Position numbers and translations under genes: made by a program
Shown here: positions 54,270 through 63,704 of the stretch, in pieces
How positions within the stretch are numbered: the first letter of the stretch is position 1
Layout: every line of letters begins with the position of its first letter
NCBI RefSeq assembly: GCF_005503555.1
Contig: NZ_SCNG01000001.1
Location: 186,001-250,000, forward strand
Reading direction: 5' to 3'
From: Rudaea sp. 3F27F6
GTDB taxonomy: Bacteria; Pseudomonadota; Gammaproteobacteria; Xanthomonadales; Rhodanobacteraceae
DNA: 64,000 bases
The notes under the pieces: model-generated
The model's input: the letters and a program-made list of their open reading frames with translations, nothing else
Databases searched by the model: none
What the model was told of the DNA's origin: nothing

Positions 54270-56111
54270 ATGCTGCCGCCGAATAAAACCCCTATGCGGG
54301 ATACCGCTTCGCCATTCGCCCGCTCCGGCTGGCTGCATGTGCCGGCAATCGTCGTCCTGAGCGGATACGTACTGCGCCGCCTGCTCTGGCTGCATTCCGA
54401 ACAACCGGGCTATCCGGGTTTCATCGCGGATGTCTTCGGTGCCGTCTGCGCAGCACTGATTTTGCTCGGCCTGGCAGTCGGCCCCTGGCGCAAACGGCAA
54501 TCTTGGTTTGTTCCGGTCCTGGCCGGCGCCGCGGCCGGCGTACTGTTCTTCGTGGCGACTTTAGGTTTCGCCCTGGTCGACCCCGGCAGTATCGAATGGC
54601 TGCTGCGCGGCGATTGGGCGCAGCACTTCGTCGGCTGGCATGTCTATCGCAATGCGCAGTGGATGTGGCCGCCCGGCGCCTTCGACGCGATCATGCATCC
54701 CGTCGGAACATCGATCAGCTATACCGATTCGCTGCCGCTCCTCGCCATACCGCTGAAGTTGTTCTCCGCATGGCTGCCTTGGAGATTTCAGTACATCGGC
54801 TTATGGCAATTGATCAATTGCGCGCTGCAGGGCGTATTCGGCGCTTTGCTCGTGCGCTGCTTTTCGCCGAGCTATGCAGTGCAGGTCATCGGCGCCGGAT
54901 TTCTGCTGCTGGCGCCGGTCTTTCTCGGCCGCCTCGATCACGACACGCTCACAACGCAGTGGATTCTGCTTGCCGGACTCTGGCTGTATTTCAATCGCCT
55001 CGGTGCCACGAAAACGTTCGCCGGCTGGCTGATATTGGCAGCTGTCTCCGCACTCGTCCATCCCTACTTGAATGCGATGCTCGTTGCGATCGCATGCGCC
55101 TACTATTTGCGTGAAACCTACGTGGACAGGCGCCTGGCGGTTCGTAGCGCCGCCATCCGCTTCGCAGCCCTGCTCTGCATTACCTTGCTGGGCTTCTGGC
55201 TGTCCGGCGGCCTGCTGGTCCGCCCTTCGGGTGCCGGCATTTCTTTGGGCATTTACAACGCCAACCTGCTCGCCTGGATCGACCCCCAGTACATGTCGCG
55301 CTGGCTGCCGACGCTGCCTTCTGGCGGCAACGGACAGTACGAAGGATGCGGCTATCTCGGCCTTGGAGCGATTTTCCTGATCGTCATCGGCGTGATCGCG
55401 CTCGCCGCCAGGCGGGATTCGCAGATTTCCCCACAAAGACTGTGGCCTCTGCTGCTCGTCGCTGCCTTGATGACCGTGTATGCCTTCGGCACGAAGTTCA
55501 CCGTCGGCAGCTTGACGCTCCTCGACATAACCCCGAATCGACACACTTTCCTGGATACATTTCGCAGCTCGGGACGCTTCATATGGCTCAGCTGCTACCT
55601 GCTTACGATATTCGGCATCGCCGCAGTCGCCGCGCGCGGCGGCCGCTTCGCCGTGCCGCTGCTGACCATCGGATTGGCCGTCCAGGTGTTCGACCTGACT
55701 CCGCTGCATGCGCGAACGTTCCGTCTGCGCGAGGGTGCCTACGCCCGCGAGGCGGAACCCGTATTGCACGATCCCTGGTGGAACGAGGCCGCGCAGGGCC
55801 GCCGCCATATCGTCCTGGTCCCACCGCTCGCCTGCGGGCAGCAGGCTGTGCCGTATTTCCCGTTTTCCCTGCTCGCCGGCGATCACGGGCTGACCGTCAA
55901 TGTCGGCTATGTCGCTCGCTGGGACGGGCGCGGTTATGCCGATTACTGCACCGCGCTCAAGCAGCAGATCCCGGCAGGCGTACGCAACGCCGACACGCTG
56001 TACGTGGTGCGCCCCGATCAAATCGATGACTTCAGGAAAAGCAGCCCGGCCGACATGCAATGCACCGATGCCGACGGCTATGTCGGATGCCTTATGCCTC
56101 GTTCCGGCTAG
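54270..56111 (+). CDS. DUF6311-like multi-membrane protein (putative GT-C glycosyltransferase)
   Basis: The 613-residue protein has about eleven membrane helices and a C-terminal periplasmic part. Its first loop reads LRGDWAQHFVGWHVYRNAQW, then SYTDSLPLLAIPLK and RFQYIGLWQLINCALQG, a pattern I recognise as DUF6311, whose members sit in polysaccharide loci and look like lipid-linked-sugar-dependent glycosyltransferases. RLDHDTLTTQW and ALVHPYLNAML add conserved polar residues within the helical core. Probably cotranscribed with the gene before it. Confidence 0.78.
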   Translation: MLPPNKTPMRDTASPFARSGWLHVPAIVVLSGYVLRRLLWLHSEQPGYPGFIADVFGAVCAALILLGLAVGPWRKRQSWFVPVLAGAAAGVLFFVATLGFALVDPGSIEWLLRGDWAQHFVGWHVYRNAQWMWPPGAFDAIMHPVGTSISYTDSLPLLAIPLKLFSAWLPWRFQYIGLWQLINCALQGVFGALLVRCFSPSYAVQVIGAGFLLLAPVFLGRLDHDTLTTQWILLAGLWLYFNRLGATKTFAGWLILAAVSALVHPYLNAMLVAIACAYYLRETYVDRRLAVRSAAIRFAALLCITLLGFWLSGGLLVRPSGAGISLGIYNANLLAWIDPQYMSRWLPTLPSGGNGQYEGCGYLGLGAIFLIVIGVIALAARRDSQISPQRLWPLLLVAALMTVYAFGTKFTVGSLTLLDITPNRHTFLDTFRSSGRFIWLSCYLLTIFGIAAVAARGGRFAVPLLTIGLAVQVFDLTPLHARTFRLREGAYAREAEPVLHDPWWNEAAQGRRHIVLVPPLACGQQAVPYFPFSLLAGDHGLTVNVGYVARWDGRGYADYCTALKQQIPAGVRNADTLYVVRPDQIDDFRKSSPADMQCTDADGYVGCLMPRSG

Positions 56112-56156
56112 GCGGCCTCTCATTGGCGGCACTTCGACAGTCCCGCGTTTGCGGCC

Positions 56157-57356
56157 TCAGGTCATTGGAAACAGCTCGCCCGCAGCGAATGTGGCGGCCA
56201 TCAAGACAAGCAGAGAAACACTCGCGAGCATCCAGGCAAAAAATCCACTCGGACGTCTGAGCCAGCAGGCCAAAGCAAAGAATATCGGGACACAAGTGGA
56301 CGCATAGCGCGCCATCGCTATCAAACTGCCGCTGTTCCACGGCAATGCCATCGAGAACAAGGTGAAAGCCGCGAATCCGAAGTAACCGCGCCAGGCCAGC
56401 CACATGGCCGCGCCGAGGCCGAGCAGGAGGCTGAACAGATTCGGCCACTGCGCATTCCACGGCTCGGCGAAGACGAGCGGATCGCGGTACCAGTGTTGCA
56501 ACGGTTCGAGGAAATGCCCGCTTTCGCGCCCCCAGGCGACCTGGATATGTGCAAAAGCGAGCGGGTCGCCGGTCTTTCTCCACAATATCCACATGAAGGC
56601 GAGCAGGCCGAACGTTGCGAACAAGGCCAGTCCCGTGCGCTTCGCGAACCCCACCTGCCCGCGCGCCTGCCACCATAGCAGGGGCGCGAGGAGCACACCG
56701 ACCAGGCGCGTTCCCGAGCACAGGCCCGCAAACAGCGTCGCCGATAGCCAGCGCCCTCTCTGCATCGCGAGCAGGCTCGACGAAAGCAGCAACAGGAACA
56801 GCGATTCCGTGTGCGGCAGCGAGAAGAAATACGACGTCGGCCAGAACGCGATGCAGAGCACTGCGCGTGTTGCGGTTTCGTCGTCCTTGAGCCGCCGCAC
56901 CCAGCGCCAGATTTGCGCCAGTGCGAGCAGAAAGAAGATATTGGCCAACAACATCCCGCCCAGCCACGGAGGAATGCCGATGTCGATAAGCAGACGCCAA
57001 AGTTTGGGATGCAGCGGGAAGAATGCCCAATTCGCCTGCACACGCGTATCGAACGGACGCTTGACGTAGCCATGCTCGGCGACGTTCAGATACCAGCCGG
57101 CATCGCCGAAATAAGCGATCTCGGGAATGCGCTGGAAAAATCCCGGCGAGAAAATACGCACGACGCCCGCGGATTTCTGCGGATCGGCGCGATATTCGGC
57201 ATAACCGAGACTCAGCGCAAAGACCGCAAAGATCAGCAGGCGCGAAAGAAAAAACGCATACAACGCGACTTTCAGTGCGCCCGGCCAATCGGACTTGCCA
57301 GAATCAACCGCCGCGGCGGCCGACGTTGGTACTGTGGACGTTTCCGGTATAGGCAC
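56157..57356 (-). CDS. PIG-V-like mannosyltransferase family membrane protein
   Basis: The product has about nine membrane helices and the loop FGDAGWYLNVAEHGYVKRP followed by QANWAFFPLHPKLWRLL, matching the D-xx-WYL-x-IA-xx-GY and FFPLYP motifs of PIG-V/GT76 alpha-mannosyltransferases, which use dolichol- or polyprenyl-phosphate mannose. GTG at 57354-57356, with AGGGAG 9 bases ahead, gives 399 residues; an ATG at 57500 would add 48 unlikely residues. A third GT-C protein of the locus, on the opposite strand. Confidence 0.78.
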   Translation of the reverse strand: MPIPETSTVPTSAAAAVDSGKSDWPGALKVALYAFFLSRLLIFAVFALSLGYAEYRADPQKSAGVVRIFSPGFFQRIPEIAYFGDAGWYLNVAEHGYVKRPFDTRVQANWAFFPLHPKLWRLLIDIGIPPWLGGMLLANIFFLLALAQIWRWVRRLKDDETATRAVLCIAFWPTSYFFSLPHTESLFLLLLSSSLLAMQRGRWLSATLFAGLCSGTRLVGVLLAPLLWWQARGQVGFAKRTGLALFATFGLLAFMWILWRKTGDPLAFAHIQVAWGRESGHFLEPLQHWYRDPLVFAEPWNAQWPNLFSLLLGLGAAMWLAWRGYFGFAAFTLFSMALPWNSGSLIAMARYASTCVPIFFALACWLRRPSGFFAWMLASVSLLVLMAATFAAGELFPMT

Positions 57357-57525
57357 GAGAACAATCTCCCTGAGTTCGTGCGGCGAACAGCCCCAACAAC
57401 GGTCGCGTTCCGACCGCGGCGCGCGCCGAATGTCCAGAATCGTCGGCAAATGTAACAAAACGGTGTCGCGCGATGCCGAAGAGCCGTCGATACAGGCCAC
57501 CCGCGAACAACCCTAGTGGGAGCGC

Positions 57526-58242
57526 TCAGCGCCCGCGCTGTTCGTCCAGCGTCAGTGCGACTTTGTCGCGCAGGTACACCGGCAGCGCGGCTTCGGGCGC
57601 AAGGCCCGCCCCGCGAGCGAACTGCGCCGCAGCGAGGCGCAGTACCGCTCGCGCCTGCGGATAGCGCGCACCGTCGGCGAACACCGGCGGCGCAGGCAGG
57701 CGTGCGGCGAGCGCTTCGCGATAGGCGTCCCAACCGGTACCGACGACGACCCAGCTGCGGCTCGACCCTTGTGTACTTTGCGGCAAATTCCACTTTTCCG
57801 CCGCGCCGACGGTTTCGTCCGAGATCGCTTCGACGAGGCCGTCGTCCGTGCGGCGGAACGCACCCGCATAGATCTCGCCCATGCGCGCATCGACTACGGA
57901 GAGAATCGGTAAATCGCGATGTGCGTCGTCGTCCGGGGCATCCAAAGCGAGCGCGGCAAGCGAAGACACTGGCACGACCGGCAGATCGAGCCCGAGCGCG
58001 AGTCCCTGCGCGACCGAAATCGCGAGCCTTACGCCAGTGAAAGCGCCCGGGCCGCGCCCGACCGCAATGCCACCGAGATCGCGGCGGCCGAGCCGCGCTT
58101 CGGTCAACAGCGAATCGATCATCGGCAGGATCAACTCCGCATGCCGGCGCGGGGCGAGTTCGCTGCGCTCGATGATCTTTCCATCGACACTCAGTGCGGC
58201 GGAACAGGCTTCGGTTGCGGTATCGATGGCGAGAAAATTCAT
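57526..58242 (-). CDS. tsaB: tRNA threonylcarbamoyladenosine biosynthesis protein TsaB
   Basis: TsaB pairs with TsaD and TsaE to make t6A37 in ANN-reading tRNAs. The 238-residue protein has ILAIDTATEACSAAL-like start (NFLAIDTATEACSAALSV), RRHAELILPMIDSLL, and GRGPGAFTGVRLAISVAQGLA. It lies inside the glycan locus by position but is a housekeeping gene. A repeat at 58261 lies just upstream. Confidence 0.95.
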   Translation of the reverse strand: MNFLAIDTATEACSAALSVDGKIIERSELAPRRHAELILPMIDSLLTEARLGRRDLGGIAVGRGPGAFTGVRLAISVAQGLALGLDLPVVPVSSLAALALDAPDDDAHRDLPILSVVDARMGEIYAGAFRRTDDGLVEAISDETVGAAEKWNLPQSTQGSSRSWVVVGTGWDAYREALAARLPAPPVFADGARYPQARAVLRLAAAQFARGAGLAPEAALPVYLRDKVALTLDEQRGR

Positions 58243-58260
58243 GGTCTGTGCTGTTGCTTC

Positions 58261-58300
58261 CCTTCCCCTGCCGGAGAAGGTGCCCGAAGGGCGGTGAAGG
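58261..58300. repeat. REP-like intergenic repeat
   Basis: CCTTCCCCTGCCGGAGAAGG followed by TGCCCGAAGGGCGGTGAAGG is a variant of the CCTTCTCC...GGAGAAGGTGCCCGAAGGGCGG repeats common in Xanthomonadaceae intergenic DNA. It lies between creD and tsaB, in the upstream region of tsaB. Confidence 0.65.
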
Positions 58301-58398
58301 AAAATCTGCCGCTGAAATGCAACTCCGTCGATCCCGGCGAGGACTCAGCCTCGCCTGCTGCACAATATGCGCCGGCTTCTCCCCGTGGGTGACGTCGA

Positions 58399-59736
58399 TC
58401 ACGAAGTGGCATAAGTGTACCAATCCACGCGCCGCGTCAGATACATCAGCGCCGCGACGACGACCAGCAGCGCAATCGCCCCCATCAGCAGCGAATACTG
58501 CTCGCTGACGACGAGGCCGTAGAGCAGTGCGTAAATCAACGCCAGCGCCGCGCCGAGTACCGCGCCCGCCTTGCGCGCGCGCAGGACGGCCGCCGCGTAG
58601 CCGCCGACGAGCAAAACCACAGCCGTCGCCGCGGCGAGATAGGCAAGGGCGAATCCGATCTGCTCCGACAGGGCCAGTAACACGACGTAGAACGTGGTCA
58701 GCGCAAGGCCGACAAGCAGATACTGCACCGGATGCACACGCAGCTTCTTCAGCACCTCGAACAGGAAGAACGCGACGAAGGTCAGTGCGACGAACAGCAC
58801 GCCGTATTTGCCCGCGCGTTCGTTCTGTTGATAGACGTCCGCGGGCTGGTACAAATTCACTCCGAATGCCGCAGCGGCGGGATCGATGCTGCCTTCGCCC
58901 TCCTGCCAGTGCTGCCCATAGCTGCGGTTGAGATCGAGCACCTGCCATTGCGCCGAAAATCCCTTTTCGTCGACCGCACGCTGCGCCGGCAGGAAGCCGC
59001 CGACGAAACTGGGGTTCGGCCACGGCGCGGAAAGGCTCGCCTCCGTCTGCCGCGCGAGCGGCAGCCATTGCAGGCTGCCCGTGCCCGCCAGCGTGAGTTG
59101 CAGCTCGAAGCGGTGCGCTTCGTCCTCCTGCGCCGCCTTCACCCAGGTCGAAAGATCGAGCGACAACGCGATCGCGCGCAGCGCACCGCTGCCGTTGGCC
59201 GGGCCGAACACATGTTCCTTACCGTCTAACTTGAGCGTCGAGATGCGGCGTATGCCGCGCACGTCGGCGATCGGCAAACGCAGCTCGGCCTGATCGAAAA
59301 GATAGGTCGTCTCGCGCGTCTCCTCGGCAGCGCCCTTGCGCCCTTCAAGCGCGCGCAGATCGCGCGCGAGAAACTGCCCGTCGATCTTCAGCCCTGCCTC
59401 GTACACCGGGGTCGAGTAGATGCCGTAGCTGCGCAGCTCGGGTTTCAGGCTGCCGTTGATCGCCAGGCGGTCGGCGAGCACGATTTCAGTGTAGTCGTGC
59501 GTGACCCAGCCGCTCGAACTCTGCACACGCACGCGCTTGGGTATCGCCAACACCGGACCGCCGACATTCTGTGCCGCACCCCAGCGCTGGGCGATATCGC
59601 CGAGCGCCTGTGCGCGCAGGCTGCTGCGCTCGTCGATAAGGCTCTGCACCTGCACAAGCGGGATCAGCATCAACAGCGCGAGAAACGCGATGCCGAGCAC
59701 CTTGAACGTGATCGATTGCGGGAGGTTCACTGCCAT
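58399..59736 (-). CDS. creD: CreD-family inner-membrane protein
   Basis: The 445-residue protein has an N-terminal membrane helix (FKVLGIAFLALLMLIPLVQVQ), a large periplasmic beta-rich domain with ERSSLRAQALGDIAQRWG and GGPVLAIP, and five to six C-terminal helices beginning EVLKKLRVHPVQYLLVGLALTTFYVVLLALSE, which is the CreD hallmark. CreD belongs to the CreBC regulon and affects beta-lactam and colicin responses; its biochemical role is unknown. No creBC genes are nearby. GGGAGG precedes the ATG at 59734-59736. Confidence 0.93.
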   Translation of the reverse strand: MAVNLPQSITFKVLGIAFLALLMLIPLVQVQSLIDERSSLRAQALGDIAQRWGAAQNVGGPVLAIPKRVRVQSSSGWVTHDYTEIVLADRLAINGSLKPELRSYGIYSTPVYEAGLKIDGQFLARDLRALEGRKGAAEETRETTYLFDQAELRLPIADVRGIRRISTLKLDGKEHVFGPANGSGALRAIALSLDLSTWVKAAQEDEAHRFELQLTLAGTGSLQWLPLARQTEASLSAPWPNPSFVGGFLPAQRAVDEKGFSAQWQVLDLNRSYGQHWQEGEGSIDPAAAAFGVNLYQPADVYQQNERAGKYGVLFVALTFVAFFLFEVLKKLRVHPVQYLLVGLALTTFYVVLLALSEQIGFALAYLAAATAVVLLVGGYAAAVLRARKAGAVLGAALALIYALLYGLVVSEQYSLLMGAIALLVVVAALMYLTRRVDWYTYATS

Positions 59737-59865
59737 CGTCCTTCTCCGTGGGATTCCGGCGTTAATCACAAACGCCTGCGCAGGCAATAAAATGGACCTC
59801 ACCGGGCGAATTGCGGTCGCAGGCTGGCCGCGATCTGACCCCATGACCTTGAAGGACTCCCCTGC

Positions 59866-61128
59866 ATGTCGTTGATTTCCCCCAGCGCGGCGAACGCCGG
59901 CGACGAGATCGCCCGCCGCTTCCGCACCGCGCAACCGTTCCGCCACGTCGTCATCGACGGGTTTTTCGATCCGGCGTTCTGCCAGCGCATACTCGACGAC
60001 TTTCCGCGCTTCGAAGACCGTTACGCCGTCAACGAAATGGGCGAAGTCGGCGGCAAAGCCGTGCGCATGGGTGTGCGCGAGCTGTCGCCGGCCTACGGCG
60101 AACTCGACGCACTTCTACAGACGCGGGAATTCCTCGACTACGTCGCGAAAGTCACCGGCATCCCCGATCTGCTCTACGACGAGGACTACGTCGGCGGAGG
60201 CACGCACGAGAACCGCGACGGGCAAAGTCTCGCCACGCACGTCGACTTCAACTATCACCCGCGCACGAACACGCACCGCCGCCTCAACCTGATCGTCTAT
60301 CTCAATCACGAGTGGGACGAGTCCTGGGGCGGCGCGCTCGAGCTGCACTCCGACCCGTGGAACGCCGCGGCTAATCGCAAGCTCTCTGTGCTGCCGCTGT
60401 TCAACCGCGCGGTGATTTTCGAGACCAACGAAGTGTCGTGGCACGGCTTCGAGGAAATCCGCCTCCCGGACGACAAAAAATCGGTCTCGCGCAAGTCGTT
60501 CGCGATCTACCTGTACACCAAGGAGCGGCCCGCCGCCGAGACCGCGCCCTCGCATGCCACCGTCTACGTGCCCGACGGCATGCCCGCCGGCTGGAGCGCC
60601 GGCCGAGCGCTCGACGAGAACGACCTCAATCTCCTGCGCGGCCGCTTCGCGCATCTGCGCGGACAGCTCAAATACCTGTACGAACGCGAGAAGCACGACA
60701 GCAACCAGCTTGCGGTTCTGAGACACGCGGTCGAGGAAGCACGCGGCGCGTGGCGCCTGCCCCTGCAGGGCTACGTCAAGCAAACCGAGGCGCCGCAGGG
60801 CATCTGGAACGACGGCTGGGTCAGCCTGCATCTGCGCCTGAGCTTCGTGCCCCAGCGCGCCATGCACGGCATCGAAATCCAGCTGTCGACGCCGGCCCAA
60901 CTGCCTGCGGATCAGATCCTATCGATCGAAATTGACGGCCAGCGCTGGGACCATCACATTGCGCGCGGTGCGCGCTCGACTATCTCGTTGAAAGTGAAAC
61001 GCGCCGCAGGCGAAAGAGTCGAACTGAAGATCCACGCAGCAACGCATTTCGTGCCCGCCACGCTCGGCGAATCGGGCGACGATCGCGGATTGGCATGGAT
61101 GCTCTGCGAGGCGATGGTGCTACATTGA
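59866..61128 (+). CDS. 2-oxoglutarate/Fe(II)-dependent oxygenase with extra C-terminal beta domain (copy 2)
   Basis: The first 290 residues parallel the product of 45013-45948: FRHVVIDGFFDPAFCQRIL, H125 and D127 in ATHVDFNYHP, H193 in VSWHGFE, and the arginine in VSRKSFAIYLY. Residues about 300-420 form an added domain (WVSLHLRLSFVPQRAMHGIEI; HFVPATLGESGDDRGLAWML) resembling small beta-sandwich modules attached to capsule glycosyltransferases and methyltransferases, possibly for glycan binding. Substrate unknown. An SGNH and an MBOAT gene follow on the same strand. Confidence 0.9.
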   Translation: MSLISPSAANAGDEIARRFRTAQPFRHVVIDGFFDPAFCQRILDDFPRFEDRYAVNEMGEVGGKAVRMGVRELSPAYGELDALLQTREFLDYVAKVTGIPDLLYDEDYVGGGTHENRDGQSLATHVDFNYHPRTNTHRRLNLIVYLNHEWDESWGGALELHSDPWNAAANRKLSVLPLFNRAVIFETNEVSWHGFEEIRLPDDKKSVSRKSFAIYLYTKERPAAETAPSHATVYVPDGMPAGWSAGRALDENDLNLLRGRFAHLRGQLKYLYEREKHDSNQLAVLRHAVEEARGAWRLPLQGYVKQTEAPQGIWNDGWVSLHLRLSFVPQRAMHGIEIQLSTPAQLPADQILSIEIDGQRWDHHIARGARSTISLKVKRAAGERVELKIHAATHFVPATLGESGDDRGLAWMLCEAMVLH

Positions 61129-61156
61129 GCGCAATCGAAAAAGAAGAAAACAATTG

Positions 61157-62257
61157 ATGCTCGCCCGCATTTCGGCGCTGCTGAAACTCGTCGCAGCGAC
61201 GGCGCTGATTCTCATCTTGACCGATGCCGCCGTATTCCGCAGCGGCCTCTATGCGCCGTGGATCGAGCCCAATTCGACCGCCGGTGCAACCGTCAGCGAC
61301 ATCGAGCTCATACGCCACTACACCGACCCGAAACGCAGGAACATTCTGGTACTCGGCAATTCCCAGATCGGCGAGGGATTTTCCTGGCCGACCGCGGACG
61401 CCGCTCTCGGCGCAAGCAATCTGCACTTCGTCAACGGATCGGTCGCGGGCACATCGCCAAGGGTGTGGAATTACCTGCTCAGAGAAGTCGATCCGAACGC
61501 CGATCGTTACGCGGGGATTGCCCTGATGGTCGATTACGATCTGTCGCTCTGGGGCGGACTCTCTGCCGACTATCCCCTCGACACCGCGTATGCCGCACCG
61601 TTGCTGCGACTCTCGGACCTGTTCGACTACCCTGCTTCGTTCCTAGACCCCGAATTGCGTGAACGCGCGCGACGCGCGATCTTGCTGCCCCTGCAGGCGA
61701 TGCGCCTGGATCTGCTCGACTTCATTGCCAACCCAGCCAAACGCAGGCACGAAGTCCTGGTCGGCAGACCCGGTTGGATCGGGGCCGGAGCCACCTATCC
61801 CGGGCACTCAGAAGCCTTACCCCAGCTGCCGCTTGATGCGGCGACCGCAATGCCAAGCGATTGGGGTGAAACCGATCCCGCTGCACTGAAGGCGAAACTC
61901 GAACCGTATTTCCACGGCCTACACAACAAGGCAGATGCCGCCGTCCGCAACGCGAACATGGCGTACTCGCGCGAATGGGTCGGCCGCATCGCCGCGCGTT
62001 ACCACGCACGCGGAATTCCGGTCATCGTGTTCAGCGTGCCGCGTGGGCCTTGGCACGGATTGCTCGTGCCGCCACCGCAGCCCAATCCCGCCTTGCTGGA
62101 GCTAAGCAACGCCGGAAGCATTCATGTCCTGCCGGGCGACGCCTTCGTGCAGTTCGAAAAGCCGCAGTACTTTTTCGACACGCAGCATATGAACCACGCC
62201 GGCCGCGAAGCGTTCTCGGCTCTCCTCGCCGAAAAAATCGCGCCGTTGGTGCACTGA
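61157..62257 (+). CDS. SGNH/AlgX-type protein paired with an MBOAT acyltransferase
   Basis: The 366-residue protein has an N-terminal membrane anchor (LKLVAATALILILTDAAVF) and an exported domain with the SGNH nucleophile block VLGNSQIGEGFSW and the Asp-x-x-x-His block FFDTQHMNHAG near the C-terminus. It ends 6 bases before the MBOAT gene. Anchored SGNH proteins (AlgX, AlgJ, PatB, WssH-partner types) take an acetyl group delivered by the MBOAT protein and put it on a glycan. The ATG at 61157 is used; TTG directly before it is less likely. Confidence 0.82.
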   Translation: MLARISALLKLVAATALILILTDAAVFRSGLYAPWIEPNSTAGATVSDIELIRHYTDPKRRNILVLGNSQIGEGFSWPTADAALGASNLHFVNGSVAGTSPRVWNYLLREVDPNADRYAGIALMVDYDLSLWGGLSADYPLDTAYAAPLLRLSDLFDYPASFLDPELRERARRAILLPLQAMRLDLLDFIANPAKRRHEVLVGRPGWIGAGATYPGHSEALPQLPLDAATAMPSDWGETDPAALKAKLEPYFHGLHNKADAAVRNANMAYSREWVGRIAARYHARGIPVIVFSVPRGPWHGLLVPPPQPNPALLELSNAGSIHVLPGDAFVQFEKPQYFFDTQHMNHAGREAFSALLAEKIAPLVH

Positions 62258-62263
62258 GCCCGC

Positions 62264-63676
62264 ATGCTATTCGACACCCTTCAGTACTGGCTGTTCTTCG
62301 CCGTCGTTCTTCTGCTTCTCTCCGCGCTGCGTCCGACTGCCGGAAAATGGCTGCTGGTCGTCGCGAGCTACGTCTTCTACGCATGTTGGGACGTGCGCTT
62401 CGTCGCCCTGCTCGGCGCCTCGACACTGGCGAACTGGCTGTTCGGCCTGTGGATCGACGACAGTGAGGACAAGTCGCGAAAACGCGCGCTGATCTGCGCG
62501 ATCGCGTTCAACTTGGTCACGCTCGGCTTCTTCAAGTATTTCAATTTCTTCGCCGACACGCTCGCCGCGCTGCTTCATCTCGACCCCCACGGCATGACTC
62601 TGCGCATCGTGCTTCCGGTCGGCATCAGCTTCTTCACCTTCGAAGGCATCGCCTATGCGGTCGATGTCTATCGACGCGACCTGCCTGCGCGGCGAAACGC
62701 ACTCGACTTCGCCCTGTTCATTTCCTTCTTTCCGCATCTCATTGCCGGCCCGATCATTCGGCCGATGAATTTCTTCCCGCAGGTCGGTCTGCCACTCTCG
62801 CTGAGCGACGAGGATGCCCGCTGGGGACTGCGGGAAATTCTGAAAGGCCTGTTCAAGAAGATCGCTCTGTCGAATTTCTACGCGCCGATCGCGGATGCGT
62901 ATTTCCACGGCGGCTTGTGGAACGGCGCTGCGGTGCCGGCCTGGATCGGCGTGCTCGCGTTCTCGATGCAGATCTATTTCGACTTCTCCGGCTATACCGA
63001 CATCGCACGCGGCTGCGCGCGCCTGCTCGGCTATCGGTTCCCGTCGAATTTCGAGCGCCCCTACCTCTCCGCCGACATCAGCGATTTCTGGCGGCGCTGG
63101 CATATCTCGTTGTCGTCGTGGCTGCGCGACTATCTCTACGTCCCGCTCGGCGGCAACCGCAAAGGCGAGCTGCGCACGAGCACGAATTTGCTCATCGTCA
63201 TGGGGCTCGGTGGACTTTGGCACGGCGCCAGTTGGAATTTCGCGGTCTGGGGCCTCTACCACGGCTCGCTGCTCGTCGGCCATCGCTACTGGCGCAAGGC
63301 TGTCGTCGGCAGCGGATGGGCCGGCACCGCCGATCATCCGGTTCTACGCCCATTCTGGATTGCGCTTACCTTTTTCCTCGTCACGCTCGGCTGGATACCG
63401 TTCCGCGCACCGGATTTCGCGACCACCTGGACGACGCTGCACGCGCTCGCCGTCATCCCGGACCTGCAGCTCGTCTATGCCTATCCCGCGATTGTGGCAA
63501 TTCCTTTGCTGACTTTGCTCTTCTGCGGCTTCGATTACCAACGCCGTTTCCAGGACTGGCTCGCCACGCGCGCAAACTTCGCCACCGCGGTTGCCGCCGC
63601 AGTCGTCGCAGTGATCGCCCTGCAATTATTTGGCGAGATCGACGCGAAGATTCCGTTCGTCTACTTCCAGTTTTAA
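62264..63676 (+). CDS. MBOAT-family O-acyltransferase (AlgI-like)
   Basis: The 470-residue membrane protein has the AlgI/DltB arrangement: LLVVASYVFYACWDVRF, PVGISFFTFEGIAYAVDVYRRD, ISFFPHLIAGPIIRP, QIYFDFSGYTDIARG, DFWRRWHISLSSWLRDYLYVPLGGNRKG in pieces, and the catalytic histidine in GLGGLWHGASWNF. It moves an acyl, usually acetyl, group across the membrane to a partner. The SGNH gene upstream is the likely acceptor enzyme, the target being a surface glycan. Confidence 0.95.
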   Translation: MLFDTLQYWLFFAVVLLLLSALRPTAGKWLLVVASYVFYACWDVRFVALLGASTLANWLFGLWIDDSEDKSRKRALICAIAFNLVTLGFFKYFNFFADTLAALLHLDPHGMTLRIVLPVGISFFTFEGIAYAVDVYRRDLPARRNALDFALFISFFPHLIAGPIIRPMNFFPQVGLPLSLSDEDARWGLREILKGLFKKIALSNFYAPIADAYFHGGLWNGAAVPAWIGVLAFSMQIYFDFSGYTDIARGCARLLGYRFPSNFERPYLSADISDFWRRWHISLSSWLRDYLYVPLGGNRKGELRTSTNLLIVMGLGGLWHGASWNFAVWGLYHGSLLVGHRYWRKAVVGSGWAGTADHPVLRPFWIALTFFLVTLGWIPFRAPDFATTWTTLHALAVIPDLQLVYAYPAIVAIPLLTLLFCGFDYQRRFQDWLATRANFATAVAAAVVAVIALQLFGEIDAKIPFVYFQF

Positions 63677-63704
63677 TGGCCCGCCGACGAACGGGGCGTT
63701 CCTG

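Noticed and set aside
45013-63676. horizontally acquired genomic island
   Set aside because: No tRNA edge, integrase or flanking repeat is visible, base composition differs little by eye, and housekeeping genes (tsaB, creD) lie within; the idea is not excluded but is unsupported.
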